From Elymus sibiricus (Eukaryota; Streptophyta; Magnoliopsida; Poales; Poaceae), in the NCBI GenBank assembly GCA_039707655.1, contig CM077666.1, positions 245,178,166 through 245,242,165 of the forward strand: a stretch of 64,000 nucleotides of DNA, in the 5' to 3' direction. The translations under genes were made by a program, and so were the position numbers. How positions within the stretch are numbered: the stretch's first letter is position 1; the number at the start of each line of letters is the position of its first letter. Under the pieces are notes generated by a model that saw only the letters and a program-made list of their open reading frames with translations, was not told where the DNA came from and searched no databases. Positions 32,847-44,487 of the stretch are shown one piece after another.

Positions 32847-35034
32847 ATGGATAGGCAAAGCACATCTCCTTCAGTCTACAACAACAACGACGAGTTTGAT
32901 GCTATGAAGAACCACTTGGACGCCAAGATGGATGCTCACAAGGAGGAGCTAAAAGCCCTCATCAAGACCGGCAAGAGGCCTTCCTCATCTTCGAGAAAAC
33001 GCTCAAGTGCACATGCTTTCGAGCTACCATCTCCGGCAAGATCACATCGGCATAGACATCATCACCGACAAGAACGTGAAGGTCAAGAGCTCAACACCAA
33101 CCACCGCTATACGACTTCACCATCTACCTTGGCATCTTCGCCAAGCGACTTCAAGGCATCTTCGCCATTGGACATGCAGCATCTTCGCCGACAAGCACCT
33201 CAAGATTACGCTCAAGAGAAGCTCCCCAAGCTCAAGTCCGCGACTTCCACGAGCTACTACGACTTTGACACCGACCATGAGATTCCTTTCTATGGGACTC
33301 AAGACCCCAAGGAGTATCTCGAGTGGGAGCGCAAGATGGACGACTACCTCAAGCTACATCAAGTCCCCTCCGAAGATCAAGTGAAGTGCGCCACAAGTAA
33401 CTTCCACGACTACGCATCGACATGGTGGCTTCACACACCTTTGAAGAGCTTCAACATGAGTTGGCCCAAGACGAAGAAAGCGATGCGGCAAGAATTTGTG
33501 CCTTTCACCTACATGGAACATCTTCAACGCCAATTGGAGAACACCATACAAGGATCCAAGTCCCTCGATGAGTACTTCAAGGAGATGAAGAAAGCCTTGC
33601 GACGAGCTGGTGTGGACGACCCCACTTGGATGAAGTTCTACTTCATGATCGGAATGAACAACGACATCTCCAAGACTATCTTCCTCGACAACTACGAGTC
33701 CCTCGATGACATCTACTTTGGTGCTCTCAAGGCGGAACAAGAACACATAAAGGCCAAGGCTTCTCCACACCAAACACACTTCGAGAAGGCCAAGCTCCAA
33801 GACGGCGAGCATGAGGATAGTACCACCACAATGTCCAAGCCCAACGAGCTCCAAGACGACGCTCCCAAGTTCGACTTCACCGCCATCCCTCTTTGTGGCA
33901 TTGACGATGCCGAGTCTACCACGACTCTTTTTGAAGACGGCGCGGCAACGACTACGACTACGGAGCCTCTCAAGGAACAAGATTTGGAGGTGAACGACAC
34001 AGTGGTGAGCAAGGATGATGCTTCCATCTTTGGAGGCGAGAGTGAGATGATCGAGCATAGGATTTTTCCTTCGGTCATGGAGGAGAGTGATGATGTGCCA
34101 TCTTCGGCCTTCATCCACGGCGACGGTGACGAGATGGTTGAGCATGGGATTTTCCCTTCGACCACGGCGGCGGATGATGATGAGTTGAGCGACATGAGAC
34201 ACCATATTGAGAGTGAGAGCGAGTTCACCACTAGCCCCGTATATGACGAGTTGCCCCAATTCCCATGTGAGGAGAGCCACAACCCCCACTACTTGAGTGA
34301 GATGAGTGACTCCACCATATGTGAGTTTGAGTGCACCTATTTTGAGGGAGTGAGTGAACCACCACATAGAGAGAGTGAGGTAGTTGATAGGGCATGTGAG
34401 GCCATTTCGATTTCTAACAACTTAACCTCTACCTCTATTGTGTCTTCTCATTTGGTAATAGGTCCCATATATGATGACGTGCCAATCCTCAACGACTTCG
34501 TCTCTCCTTTGGACAAGACGATGGCCATGGTGGAATATGATGCACCCCCCACATGGTTCCATCAAGATGAAGATGACCACAATTTGGTCTTTGCCATCTC
34601 ACCTACACCACATGAATGGAATGAAAAAGGTAACATAGGTGAAGGTGATGCTCTTGTCCCACTAGCAAACATTCTTGACATTGATTGCTTGCATGATGTC
34701 GATCCTCCTATTGACACGCTTCATACTAGTATGATTTTCCCATGCGATGATTTACCCATTTATGATGAGTTTGATGATTGCCATGTGGCGTCTATTAGTT
34801 GTGATGCCATGTTTCATAGGACTTCTTGTAATAATTCTCTCGGTCACATCATGTTTGACAATCCGCTTGACTTGTCATATGCTATGCATGAGATCAACCA
34901 TATCGCATCTTTGCAATCTCATCGTAGTAACTATGCATATGCCATTAAAATAAACCCAATTTGCACATATGGCATAGATGACAAGCCCATGGTTTTTGGC
35001 ATTTGTTTTTCTTGTGATGATATTCATATGCTCC
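32847..35034 (+). pseudogene. E3 gag-like and acidic ORF, cut by E6
   Basis: This is the longest unbroken part of the non-autonomous protein in the window: 729 codons from the ATG at 32847. It has a Ser/Arg/His-rich N-terminus, the Gag core (PKEYLEWERKMDDYL, LDEYFKEMKKALRRAG), a subfamily segment DGEHEDSTTTMSKPNELQ also found in E6, an acidic region with many Glu/Asp/Ser, and the start of the Cys/His-rich domain. The E6 LTR then replaces the rest, so the frame runs on only to a stop at 35117 within that LTR. No enzyme domain is present. It is a capsid-type protein with an unknown C-terminal domain. Confidence 0.85.
35030..35034. repeat. Probable left target duplication of E6 (GCTCC)
   Basis: GCTCC lies directly before the E6 LTR, which starts TAATGCGG, i.e. 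with one change from TGATGCGG. The right copy would lie beyond the window, so this is unconfirmed. Confidence 0.45.
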
Positions 35035-35186
35035 TAATGCGGAGCATCCTATGGACATCACCATGTCAAGAGTCCGTTCGGCAAGTGACACGCGAGACAT
35101 CTACTTCACATACATAATGGTGAATCATCTCCTTTAAATGTGTTCACTTGACCCTTCGAGGATGGTATACTTCTTGACACTCCTCT
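35035..35186 (+). mobile_element. E6 5' LTR, first part
   Basis: These first 152 bases of a clade LTR (TAATGCGGAGCATCCTATGG) continue after E5 at 43595. No PPT precedes it and it starts in the middle of the E3 ORF, so it is the 5' LTR of a separate element and not the 3' LTR of E3. Confidence 0.85.
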
Positions 35187-36142
35187 TGATGTAGGGTGGA
35201 ACCCTAACGGTGTCAATCTTTCATGATTGGAGCGGATCCCGCGAAGAACACGAAGAACACGAGAGGGGAAAACGAGAGAAAAAGACTCAAATCAACACGA
35301 TCCAATCACACATGCACTAGATCCACATACACATAGTAGGGGTACAAGATCCGAAACCAACAAAGGAGGATACACGGTAGCTAGTTCGTCCCGATCCGCG
35401 AAGGAGTCGAGGTCTTGAATCCGGAGTGGATCTTCTCACATGGTTCACATGGAGGTCTTGATCTCCATGGGAGAGGTACGGATGAGCAAAGCTCTATCTC
35501 AAAGAGCTATCTACTTTGCTAACCTAAAACGGAGGTAGGAGACAAGTATTTATAGTCTAGGTGGACGAAGGGGTACATGGGCCTCGGCCCAGAGTCACTG
35601 CGCACAGGCAGGCCGGAAGTTCCAGGCAGGGCCGGAGGTTCTGGAGGCCAAAAGTTTCGGGCAGGTTCCGGGAAGGGTCTGGGCTATCCAGAGAGTTGGC
35701 ACGGCGTGAGGGGCGGCTGGAGTCTGGGGGGCGAAAGGTCCGGGCGGGCCGGAAGTTCCGGGCGAGGGTCCGGGCTGGTTCCGGGCTGGACAGAGACTTT
35801 GCACGTCCTGGGATCGTCGGTTTCGCCAGGGGCCGGAAGTTCCGGGTGGGCCGGAGGTTCCGGGCTCTGGCCAGAAGTTCCGGGCTGGACAGAGAGTTTG
35901 CACTCCTGTCCCTTTCTTCTCCTTCAGCTCTCGGATCCTCGGGATGCTTGCTGTACCTGATCATACATAGTATCTCGGATTGAGGTAGCAACCATGTCTT
36001 GTTCACTTGTAAGGGAAGCTCAAGTAGGAGAGATGTCACCTCGGATTGAATAGCACGTGCACGAGATCTTGTCATGGGTCCACTTGGTGCTTGGGTAGTT
36101 GGTGTAGTGTCCATGGGGATGACCATGGGATGCTCCGCATCA
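35187..36142 (-). mobile_element. E5 3' LTR
   Basis: This 956 bp LTR has its TATA box (TATAAATA in element orientation) near 35550. The array of the CCGGAACTTCCGG type lies at 35613-35883. It is 32 bp shorter than the other E5 LTR, mainly through two missing palindrome units. Confidence 0.93.
35613..35883 (-). repeat. Palindrome array in E5 3' LTR
   Basis: It has about a dozen exact or near copies of the 13-base palindrome (written CCGGAAGTTCCGG on the + strand). In a - strand frame that is open across the LTR start (35557-36195) the array translates into an Arg/Pro-rich tail with repeated RNFRP. Confidence 0.9.
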
Positions 36143-36159
36143 TCTCCCCCCCCCTTGGG
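36143..36159 (-). other. E5 polypurine tract
   Basis: In element orientation AAGGGGGGGGGAGA (nine G) precedes the LTR. The tract lies inside the pol frame; with nine G the frame ends at once (QGGGR, stop). Confidence 0.9.
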
Positions 36160-39100
36160 AAAGATCCGACCTCGGATCGAAAACCTCATCACCATGGTAG
36201 GGAGAGAGATCCTTGACGTTAAAGATATCGCTCACGTTGTACTTGTCGCGGGGGATGTCGATCCTGTAGGCGTTGTTGTTGTAGCACGCAAGCACCTTGA
36301 AGGGCCCGTCGGCACGTGGTAGGAGCTTGGACTTGCGCTCGTTGGGGAAGTGGTCCTTGCGAAGGTGTAGCCACACAAGATCTCCAATGTTGAATATCAT
36401 TGGTTGCTTGTTGATGTTGATCTTGGTCGCGAGTCGATGTACTTGGCGCTCGATGGTGTGCCTTGTATCTTCATGCATCTTCTTGAGATAGCTCGCGCGG
36501 TCACTCGCGTCCATGTTGATGCGCTCTTGAAGAGGTAGCGGTAGAATGTCCAAAGGGGATAATGGATTGAATCCTTAGACGACCTCGAAGGGGGACTTCC
36601 CGGTAGTAGAGTGTTGCGCTCGATTGTAGGCGTACTCGGCGAAGGGTAAGCATTCCTCCCACTCCTTGATGTTCCTCTTGATCAACACGCGGAGGAGAGT
36701 CGATAGCGTCCTGTTCGTGACCTCTGTTTGGCCATCGGTTTGTGGATGGTATGCCGAAGAGAATAGGAGCTTGATTCCGAGCTTGGCGCATAGCGTCTTC
36801 CAAAAGTAGCTAAGGAACTTGACGTCACGGTCCGACACAATAGTCTTTGGCACTCCATGTAGACGCAAGATTTCCCTACAAAACAGATTTGCAACATGTG
36901 AAGCATCGTCTATCTTGTTGCATGGAATAAAATGTGCCATTTTCGAGAATCAGTCCACAACAACAAATACCGAATCTTTTCCATTGCGGGTTCTTGGCAA
37001 ACCAAGCACAAAGTCCATACTAATATCTTCTCATGGTTGATACGCAATTGGAAGAGGCATATAAAGGCCATGAGATTGAGCTTTAGACTTAGCTTTGCGG
37101 CATGTAGAGCACCGGTTGGTGTAGCGAGAAACGTCTCGAAACATCTTTGGCCAAAAGTAGTTCTTGGAGAGCGTAGCGAAGGTCTTGTCGCGTCCGAAAT
37201 GTCCCATGAGTCCTCCGCCAAGAGCTTCTTGCAAAAGTAGCAAACGAAGAGAAGACTCGGGAATACAAAGTTTGTTAGCTCGCATAAGATGGCCATCTTT
37301 CAAGTGATAGTGCTCCCAAGTTTTATGAGGTAAACATTTGGCATAAGGAGTTGCAAATGACGAATCATGCTCATACAAGTCTTTAATGTGCTCAAAGCCG
37401 ATAACATTCAACTCAAGTTTGGTAACCAACATGCACTTGCGGGAAAGAGCGTCCGCCACAACATTTTCCTTACCTTTGATATACTTGATAACATAAGGAA
37501 ATGACTCAATGAACTCACTCCATTTAGCATGACGCTTGTTCAATTTAGTTTGACCCTTGAGGTACTTAAGCGTTTCATGATCCGTATGGATGACAAATTC
37601 ACGTGGACGGAGTTAATGTTCCCACACATGCAAGACTCTCACTAAAGCATATAACTCTTTGTCATAGATGGGGTAGTTAAGTTGCGCACCGGAGAGCTTC
37701 TCACTAAAATTTGCAATGGGTCGTTTCTCTTGCATCAACACACCACCAATACCATTACCACTAGCGTCACAATGTACTTCAAAAGTTTTCTCAAAGTTGG
37801 GTAATGCAAGTAATGGAGCATGTGTAAGCAAGTTCTTAAGCTCATGAAATGCGGCATCTTGAGATGGACCCCAAACAAATGGTGCATTCTTCTTACTCAA
37901 TGCGTGCAATGGTGATGCAATGGTGCTAAAATCCTTCACAAAGCGACGATAAAATCCTGCTAAGCCAAGGAAACTACGCACTTGAAGCAAATTGGTTGGT
38001 TGTGGCCAATTTTTAATAGCATTGATTTTAGTTTCATCAACATGAACACCCATAGATGAGACAACAAAACCCAAGAAGACAAGCGTATCAACACCAAAAG
38101 TGCATTTTTCCATGTTAGCATAAAGTCGCTCGTCTCTAAGAATTTGCAATACTTCTCTAAGGTGTTTGACATGATCTTCGAGAGTTTCACTAAACACAAG
38201 GATGTCATCAAAGTAAACCACAACACAAATGCCAATTAATTTGCGAAGAACATAATGCATCACACGCATAAATGTGCTAGGAGCTTGCGATAAACCCATA
38301 GGCATGACTAACCATTCATACAAGCCAAATTTAGTTTTGAAAGCGGTTTTCCATTCATCACCTTCTTGCATGCGAATTTGATAATAGCCACTTTTAAGGT
38401 CAATTTTAGAGAAAATTGTGGCTCCACTAAGTTCATCTAGCATGTCATCTAGGCGTGGAATAGGATGGCGATATCTAACGGTGATAGCATTTATAGGACG
38501 GCAATCGGAACACATACGATAAGTACCATCTTTCTTAGGCACAAGAATGACCGGTACGGCACAAGGACTCAAGCTTTTGCGTACATACCCATTCTCCATG
38601 AGATGTTGCACTTGCCTTTGTATCTCTTTGGTCTCCTCGGGGTTGACGCGGTAAGGTGCCTTGTTCGGTAGAGGTGCGCCGGGGATAAGGTCTATACGGT
38701 GTTCGATTCCGCGTAGTGGAGGAAGTCCGGGAGGTAGCTCATCGGGAAACACGTCCGCGAATTCCTGCAATAAATGAGACAATACCAAAGGAAGATGTTG
38801 TGAAGTATTAGTCCGCACCACTTCATCTTTGCACACAAGCACAAAGTGAAGAACACTTGATGGGCTCTCACTCACATCCCTCAAATCTCTTTTTGTGGCT
38901 AAAAGAACTAGATCTCTTTTGTCACACATCGTGGAGTCACTCATGTTTGGCTTGTGGCTCTCACTCTCTTTTTGGTGGTTCACTCGCTCACTTTTCTCTC
39001 CACGATGGGTAGATGCTTGCTTGTCCGCGATGACTTGACTTGGTGTCATAGGTCGAAGAACGAATTCCTTGCCCTTGATCTTGAAGCTATAGTGATTGGT

Positions 39101-41139
39101 CCGTCCGTTGTGGATGACGCCACGGTCGAATTGCCATGGTCGTCCAAGGAGGAGATGGCACACGGACATAGGAACCACATCACACTCCAATGTATCTTCG
39201 TAGGCGCCGATCTTGAAGGAGACTTGGACGGTGTGCTCCGCTTGAATGGTGCCGGAGTCGCTAAGCCATTGGACCTTCTAGGGGAGAGGGTGCTTCGTCT
39301 TGACCAATTGGAGCTTGGAACATAATTAATCACTTGCCAAGTTGTGGCAGCTTCCGCCGTCGATGATGACCTTGACGGAACGTCCTTGAATTCCCGCCTT
39401 GGTATGGAAGATGTGGCAACGCTGGTCTTCATCTTGATGTTGTTGAAGTGTCAAGACCTTGGAGACAACAAGAGCGGGACTCGAATCATTGTCGCAAAAC
39501 ACTTGATCATGTTCTTCTTCATTCACTTGGCGGTGCATAGCCACTTGCTCGATGGCTGCCATTTCATCTTCACTCATAGAATCGTAGGTGCCGTCGGCGT
39601 TCATGATCATAGTGCGTCTTGTTGGGCACTCGAAGGACTTGTGGCCTCGGCCTTTGCACGTAAAGCACTTGATGTCACTTGTTTTGTCGGTGACATCCGA
39701 AGGAGTTGTAGAAGCTCTTGGCTTGGAGTTGCTTGTAGTAAGAGGAAGACGACTCAAAGATGTTGTTTGTTGCTTGGAGCTTGACTTGTCGCCTGTACTT
39801 GGTGTAGCTCGAGTCGTGGAAGGAGTTGTGGAAGTCGTTGAAGCTTGAGTGTATGAACCGTAGGAAATGGAAGAGTACTTGGAGTACTTGTAGTCTTCTT
39901 GTACTTGTCGCTCCGCTTTGGTTGCTTGGTGCACTAGCTGGAGGAGGTTGGAGTACGGTTGGAAGTCCGCAATTTTCTTGATTGGATAGTTGAGGCCATT
40001 CAAGAAACACGCCATTGTTTGTTCATCATCTTCCTTGACGTTGGCTCGTATCATTGCAATATCCATCTCTTGGTAGTACGCTTCAACTGACTTGGTGCCT
40101 TGCTTCAGGAGTTGTTGTTTCTTGAAGAGGTCGCGGCTATAGTGTGTGGGCACAAAACGAGCTCGCATGACATCCTTCATTTGATCCCAAGTTGTGATGG
40201 GTGGTTCGCCTCTCTCTTGGCGCCGTTCGATCACTTGCTCCCACCAAATGAGAACATAGCGTTGTAGTTGTGAAGACGGAATATCTTGTCGACCTTCAAT
40301 GCCCATGAAAGGTATTCTTCGGGATCATTTCCACCGGAGAATTTAGGCATGGTGAACTTCAGTTTGCCGTAGCGCTCCTCATTGCGTTGGCGGCGGTTGC
40401 GATGACGCTCGTGCCGTGGAGGTTGGTCTTCTAGCTCATCGTCGTCATGTTCATCTTGATTGACTTGACGTGGTGGCCTTGGAATTCATGCACGGTTCCG
40501 CATCTCTTGGCGCTCCTCATGTCGTGCGGCTTCTTCATGTTCGCGCACGCGGCGGTTGCGTTCGGTGACGTTGCGAGTTGATTCGCGTAGGGCACGTTGA
40601 GCTTCAAGCGCTTGCTCCTCACGACGTTGTCGTTCTTGGTGTAGGGCGTCGTCGTCTTGGTGCACTTGGCGTTGACGTTGTGGAACTTGATCTTGGTTCC
40701 CGTTGGCTTGTGCTTGCCGCTTTTGTCGTTTGCGATCTCGAAGGCGGTCTTGCAAACCATTGCCATGGAATGGGTTTCTTGAAGCCTGCCGATCGTCATG
40801 GTCTTGGGAGCGATGAGAGCGTGCTCGTAGAGGACTTGCATCCGAAGAAGTGTCCGAAGAGTGTCGGCTTGAATGGCGCCGTCTTGATCTTGATGACGAC
40901 GAAGTGGAAGAATCACGGTTGAGCATCATGTTCCGGAACTCGTCCATTTGCGATGATAGCTTGTCATCAAGGGTTTGTCGAAAGTCGGAGGCGAGTTGTT
41001 CGATGCGTTCGCCCAATGCTTCGCTCTCTTGATGTAATGCTCGTTGGACGCCAAAGAGGTGAGCCTTGGTGACGTAGTTGTTCGTTGTGTCGTCTTGCTC
41101 ATCGAAGAGTGGGTTGATAGAAGTGCTCGGCCTATCCAT
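36143..41139 (-). pseudogene. E5 gag-pol, multiply broken
   Basis: Gag starts at the ATG at 41139 (MDRPSTS). The knuckle [15 protein letters not shown] is near 39640-39690, protease [10 protein letters not shown] near 39350, RT YFDD near 38215, RNase [11 protein letters not shown] near 37760, the integrase zinc finger (GHFGRDKT to CSTCRKAKS) at 37100-37210 and catalytic D, D, E motifs near 37010, 36835 and 36735. Lesions: TGA at 40486-40488 (Arg), a deletion with frameshift near 40285, stops near 39323 and 39280, TAA near 37613, two TGA near 37030 and 36945, and TAA near 36573. As a family it would encode capsid, protease, RT/RNase H and integrase. Confidence 0.88.
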
Positions 41140-42589
41140 GATTCTCAAACAAGTGTTAGTGGAAGAAAGAAACGAACTAGACCAATGTACCTTGTCCAAT
41201 GTTGACGATGGATCAATGATCACCCAATATGGTATTATGGAAATAGTGCAATTGGTACCGGATCGTGTCAATCTCACACCTACACAAGTAAAGCTTTTGG
41301 AGGAGTTTGGTTAGGATAGTGGCACAAAATTTCTGCAATTTGCAAGCAAGATATCAATAATTTTGAAAAAGATTCACAAGATTGCAAGTGTAACAAGTAG
41401 ACCAATAGCATGAAGTAGTACACGGAAACACACGCACGGATAGATAAATGAGGTCGTGCAACCAAGGAATGAGCTCAAAATGTGGAATCCACGGAGAATG
41501 CTCTCGTTGCACAACACTAGAGAGACGCTAGCACGCTTGCTCAATAGGCAGATACGAACTTGTGCACAACCTATAAGAGACAAAACGTAATGCTTTCTAT
41601 CTCACTTATGCTATGTATGTATGAGTCCCGGTGAACTTGTCACAATGATCCAAGATGATCAAATATTCTATGTAATGTGGCTATGCTATGGCTATTGCTT
41701 ACAAGCTTGGTGCTCTTTCTCTTGCGCTTAAAAGCTTTCTTTCTTTTGCTCTTTTCCTTTTGGCCACTTATGCGAAATGTTCTCATGATGGTAGCAATGA
41801 TGTATATGCGGGAACCCAATTTGGCACAAGAGATGATATGAGTGTATATGCACACTATGATAGCTATGTGGAACGGTATCACTAATGCGCACAAGTAGCG
41901 TTGCCCGGCAATACTCAAAGGGCTAGTCTCGTAGGAAAGCTACGCAAAAGATGGTCTCAGGGTCTCACAAAGCAATGGCAAGGATATGACCAAGTTGTCG
42001 TCGATGTTACCGTCCTTGCTTACGGTGAGGGTTTCACAATGGTGGAGATGTTGTTGTCGATGACGAGTCCGTAGACGAGTGACGTGATGGAATGGTCGAG
42101 GACGTGGTGCACGGTCTCCAGTACGTTGGCGAAGATGCCGCTGCACCGTGGTCGAAGATGACCAACTGCGGAAACGAAAAAGGCGGTGAACAACTTTCTG
42201 TCAAGGCCGGAAGTTCTGGGAGGAGGCCAGAAGTTCCGGTGGCCGGAAGTTACGGGGTGGGGCCGGAAGGTCCGGTGGCCGGAAGTTCCGGGGGTCAGGA
42301 TTTCGCCAAGAACAGAAAATTGCAGATCTGGAATTTGGGCGGAAAAATTTCAGGAAAAACCCAAATTGGAAGGGGAAAAGAAAATTTTTGGGTGGATTGG
42401 ATGGTGGGAAAGCTAGATCTACGTGCTACACACGAAATCCATGGATCAATCCCAACAAAACATCATCAAAACCAACAAATCACAAAAAAATTGGGAGGGC
42501 TATTTTTGTGAGGATTTTTGAATTAGGACCAAAAACAACAAAATCAAGCTAGAAAATGGTGGGGGAGACTCCAAAATCGTGATCAACGT
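41140..42589 (-). other. E5 untranslated leader
   Basis: About 1.45 kb contains the palindrome array at 42207-42291 and the conserved block with AAGCTTTTAAG (near 41727-41740). Similarity to the leaders of E1 and E8 is patchy but clear around these blocks. I see no conserved ORF. Confidence 0.75.
42207..42291 (-). repeat. Palindrome array in E5 leader
   Basis: Five units of the CCGGAACTTCCGG type are present, one exact at 42279-42291 and the others with one or two changes. The array begins about 310 bases from the primer site in element orientation. Confidence 0.9.
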
Positions 42590-42603
42590 GGCTCATGATA
42601 CCA
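42590..42603 (-). other. E5 primer binding site with extra T
   Basis: In element orientation TGGTATCATGAGCC lies three bases from the LTR, the same variant as in E3, E6 and E8. Confidence 0.8.
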
Positions 42604-42606
42604 AGA

Positions 42607-43594
42607 TGATGTAGGGTGGAACCCTAACGGTGTCAATCTTTCACGATTGGAGCGGATCCCGCGAAGAACACGAAGAACATGAGAGGGGAAAACGAGAGAA
42701 AAAGACTCAAATCAACACGATCCAATCACACATGCACTAGATCCACATACACATAGTAGGGGTACAAGATCCGAAACCAACAAAGGAGGATACACGGTAG
42801 CTAGTTCGTCCCGATCCGCGAAGGAGTGGAGGTCTTGAATCCGGAGTGGATCTTATCACATGGTTCACATGGAGGTCTTGATCTCCATGGGAGAGGTACG
42901 GATGAGCAAAGCTCTATCTCAAAGAGCTATCTACTTTGCTAACCCTAAAACGGAGGTAGGAGACGAGTATTTATAGTCTAGGTGGACGAAGGGGTACATG
43001 GGCCTCGGCCCAGAGTCACTGCGCGTAGGCAGGCCAGAAGTTCCGGGCAGGGCCGGAGGTTCTGGAGGCCGGAAGTTCCGGGCAGGTTCCGGGAAGGGTC
43101 CGGGCTATCCAGAGAGTTGGCACGGCGTGAGGGGCGGCTGGAGTCCGGGGGCCAGAAGGTCCGGGCGGGTCGGAAGTTCCGGGGGCCGGAAGGTCCGGGC
43201 GAGGGTCCGGGCTGGTTTCGGGCTGGACAGAGACTTTGCACGTCCTGGGATCGTCGGTTTCGCCAGGGGCCGGAAGTTCCGAGTGGGCCGGAAGTTCCGG
43301 GGCCGGAGGTTCCGGGCTCTGGCCGGAAGTTCCGGGCTGGACAGAGAGTTTGCACTCCTGTCCCTTTCTTCTCCTTCAGCTCTCGGATCCTCGGGATGCT
43401 CGCTGTACCTGATCATACATAGTATCTCGGATTGAGGTAGCAACCATGTCTCGTTCACGTGTAAGGGAAGCTCAAGTAGGAGAGATGTCACCTCGGATTG
43501 AATAGCACGTGCACGAGATCTTGTCATGGGTCCACTTGGTGCTTGGGTAGTTGGTGTAGTGTCCATGGGGATGACCATGGGATGCTCCGCATCA
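42607..43594 (-). mobile_element. E5 5' LTR
   Basis: This 988 bp LTR has its array at 43033-43334 and TATA box near 42970. Differences from the left LTR are roughly 2-3% by eye, besides two extra palindrome units of about 15-16 bp (near 43170-43190 and 43275-43305). Confidence 0.93.
43033..43334 (-). repeat. Palindrome array in E5 5' LTR
   Basis: It is the same type as the left LTR array but with two more units, so unit number is unstable even within one element. Confidence 0.9.
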
Positions 43595-44470
43595 CCTCTC
43601 GTGTGCATGCATATGTATTGTCAGAGCTTCACGGATGACGATGAGGAGTACAAGCGCCAAGGAGCAACTACATCATCCTCGAGGGAAGCATGGAAGCGGA
43701 GGCGGAAGAAGACGGAGCTGCTGCAACTACCCGGACATCCGGCCCCGGCAGCCCGGACATCCGGCCTACGGCCCGGACATCCGGCCCCTGGAGACTTCAA
43801 CTACACCACCAGATCAACAGCCGACGAGCCCCCAGGCCCCGGACATCCGGCCCCGCCGCCGGACATCCGGACCGTCCACCCCGGACATCCGGCCCCCCTG
43901 CCGGAAATCCGGCCCCCCTATCCAGAGAGCATCAAGAAATCGGCCTGGTCAGCCCGGACATCCGGCCGACCCGCCGGACATCCGGCCCCCAGCCCGGACA
44001 TTCGGCACCTGCCTGTGCGCAGAGTACGGGCCAAGGCCCATGTACCCCTCCAACTCATCCCAACTTGTACTAGCACTATAAATAGACTACCCCCTCCTCC
44101 CTCTAGGGTTAGCAAAGTATTGGCTCATCTAGTTGAGCCTAGCTCCTACCACTACTCCTCTTGAGAGAGAGACAGTGACCTCTCCCATGGAGATCAAGAC
44201 CTCCATGTGAGCATGTGAGAAGATCCCCTAGTGGATTCAAGACCTCATCTCCTCTTGGATTTGGGATGAACCCTACCCTGTATCTTTCCCTTTGTTGTTC
44301 TTGTACCTTGTGATCTTGTGTAATTGTTAGTCTAGTGGATGTGTCATTGGACTTGTTCTTGAGTGTTCCTCTCGTGATTTCCCTCGTGTTCTTCCCCGTG
44401 TTCTTCGTGTTCTTCATAGGATCCCCTCCAATTCGTGAAAGATCGTCAATTAGGGTTCTACCCTACATCA
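43595..44470 (+). mobile_element. E6 5' LTR, second part
   Basis: It continues from 35186 after the duplicated CCTCT and ends CTACATCA. The TATA box (TATAAATA) is near 44075. The U3 array is of the CCGGACATCCGG type. Confidence 0.9.
43732..43999 (+). repeat. Palindrome array in E6 U3, type CCGGACATCCGG
   Basis: I count eight exact copies and two variants (CCGGAAATCCGG, CCGGACATTCGG), the cleanest array of this type in the window. Confidence 0.93.
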
Positions 44471-44473
44471 TAT

Positions 44474-44487
44474 TGGTATCATGAGCC
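44474..44487 (+). other. E6 primer binding site with extra T
   Basis: TGGTATCATGAGCC follows the LTR end by three bases. Confidence 0.8.

Larger units (their letters stand above)
35187..43594 (-). mobile_element. E5, Gypsy element with gag-pol
   Basis: This complete 8.4 kb element lies on the - strand, inserted in the E6 5' LTR with a CCTCT duplication (35182-35186 and 43595-43599). The order is LTR, primer site, leader with palindrome array, gag, protease, RT, RNase H, integrase, PPT, LTR. It has the LTR start TGATGCGGAGCATCC of E1 and the same palindrome type as E1, so it is the best candidate for an autonomous partner of E1. Many stops and one deletion make it inactive. Confidence 0.9.

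Noticed and set aside
35035..44470. Tandem element formed by unequal recombination, with one LTR shared by E3 and E6
   Set aside because: The LTR begins inside the E3 ORF without PPT, which fits insertion of E6 better. It remains to be confirmed outside the window.
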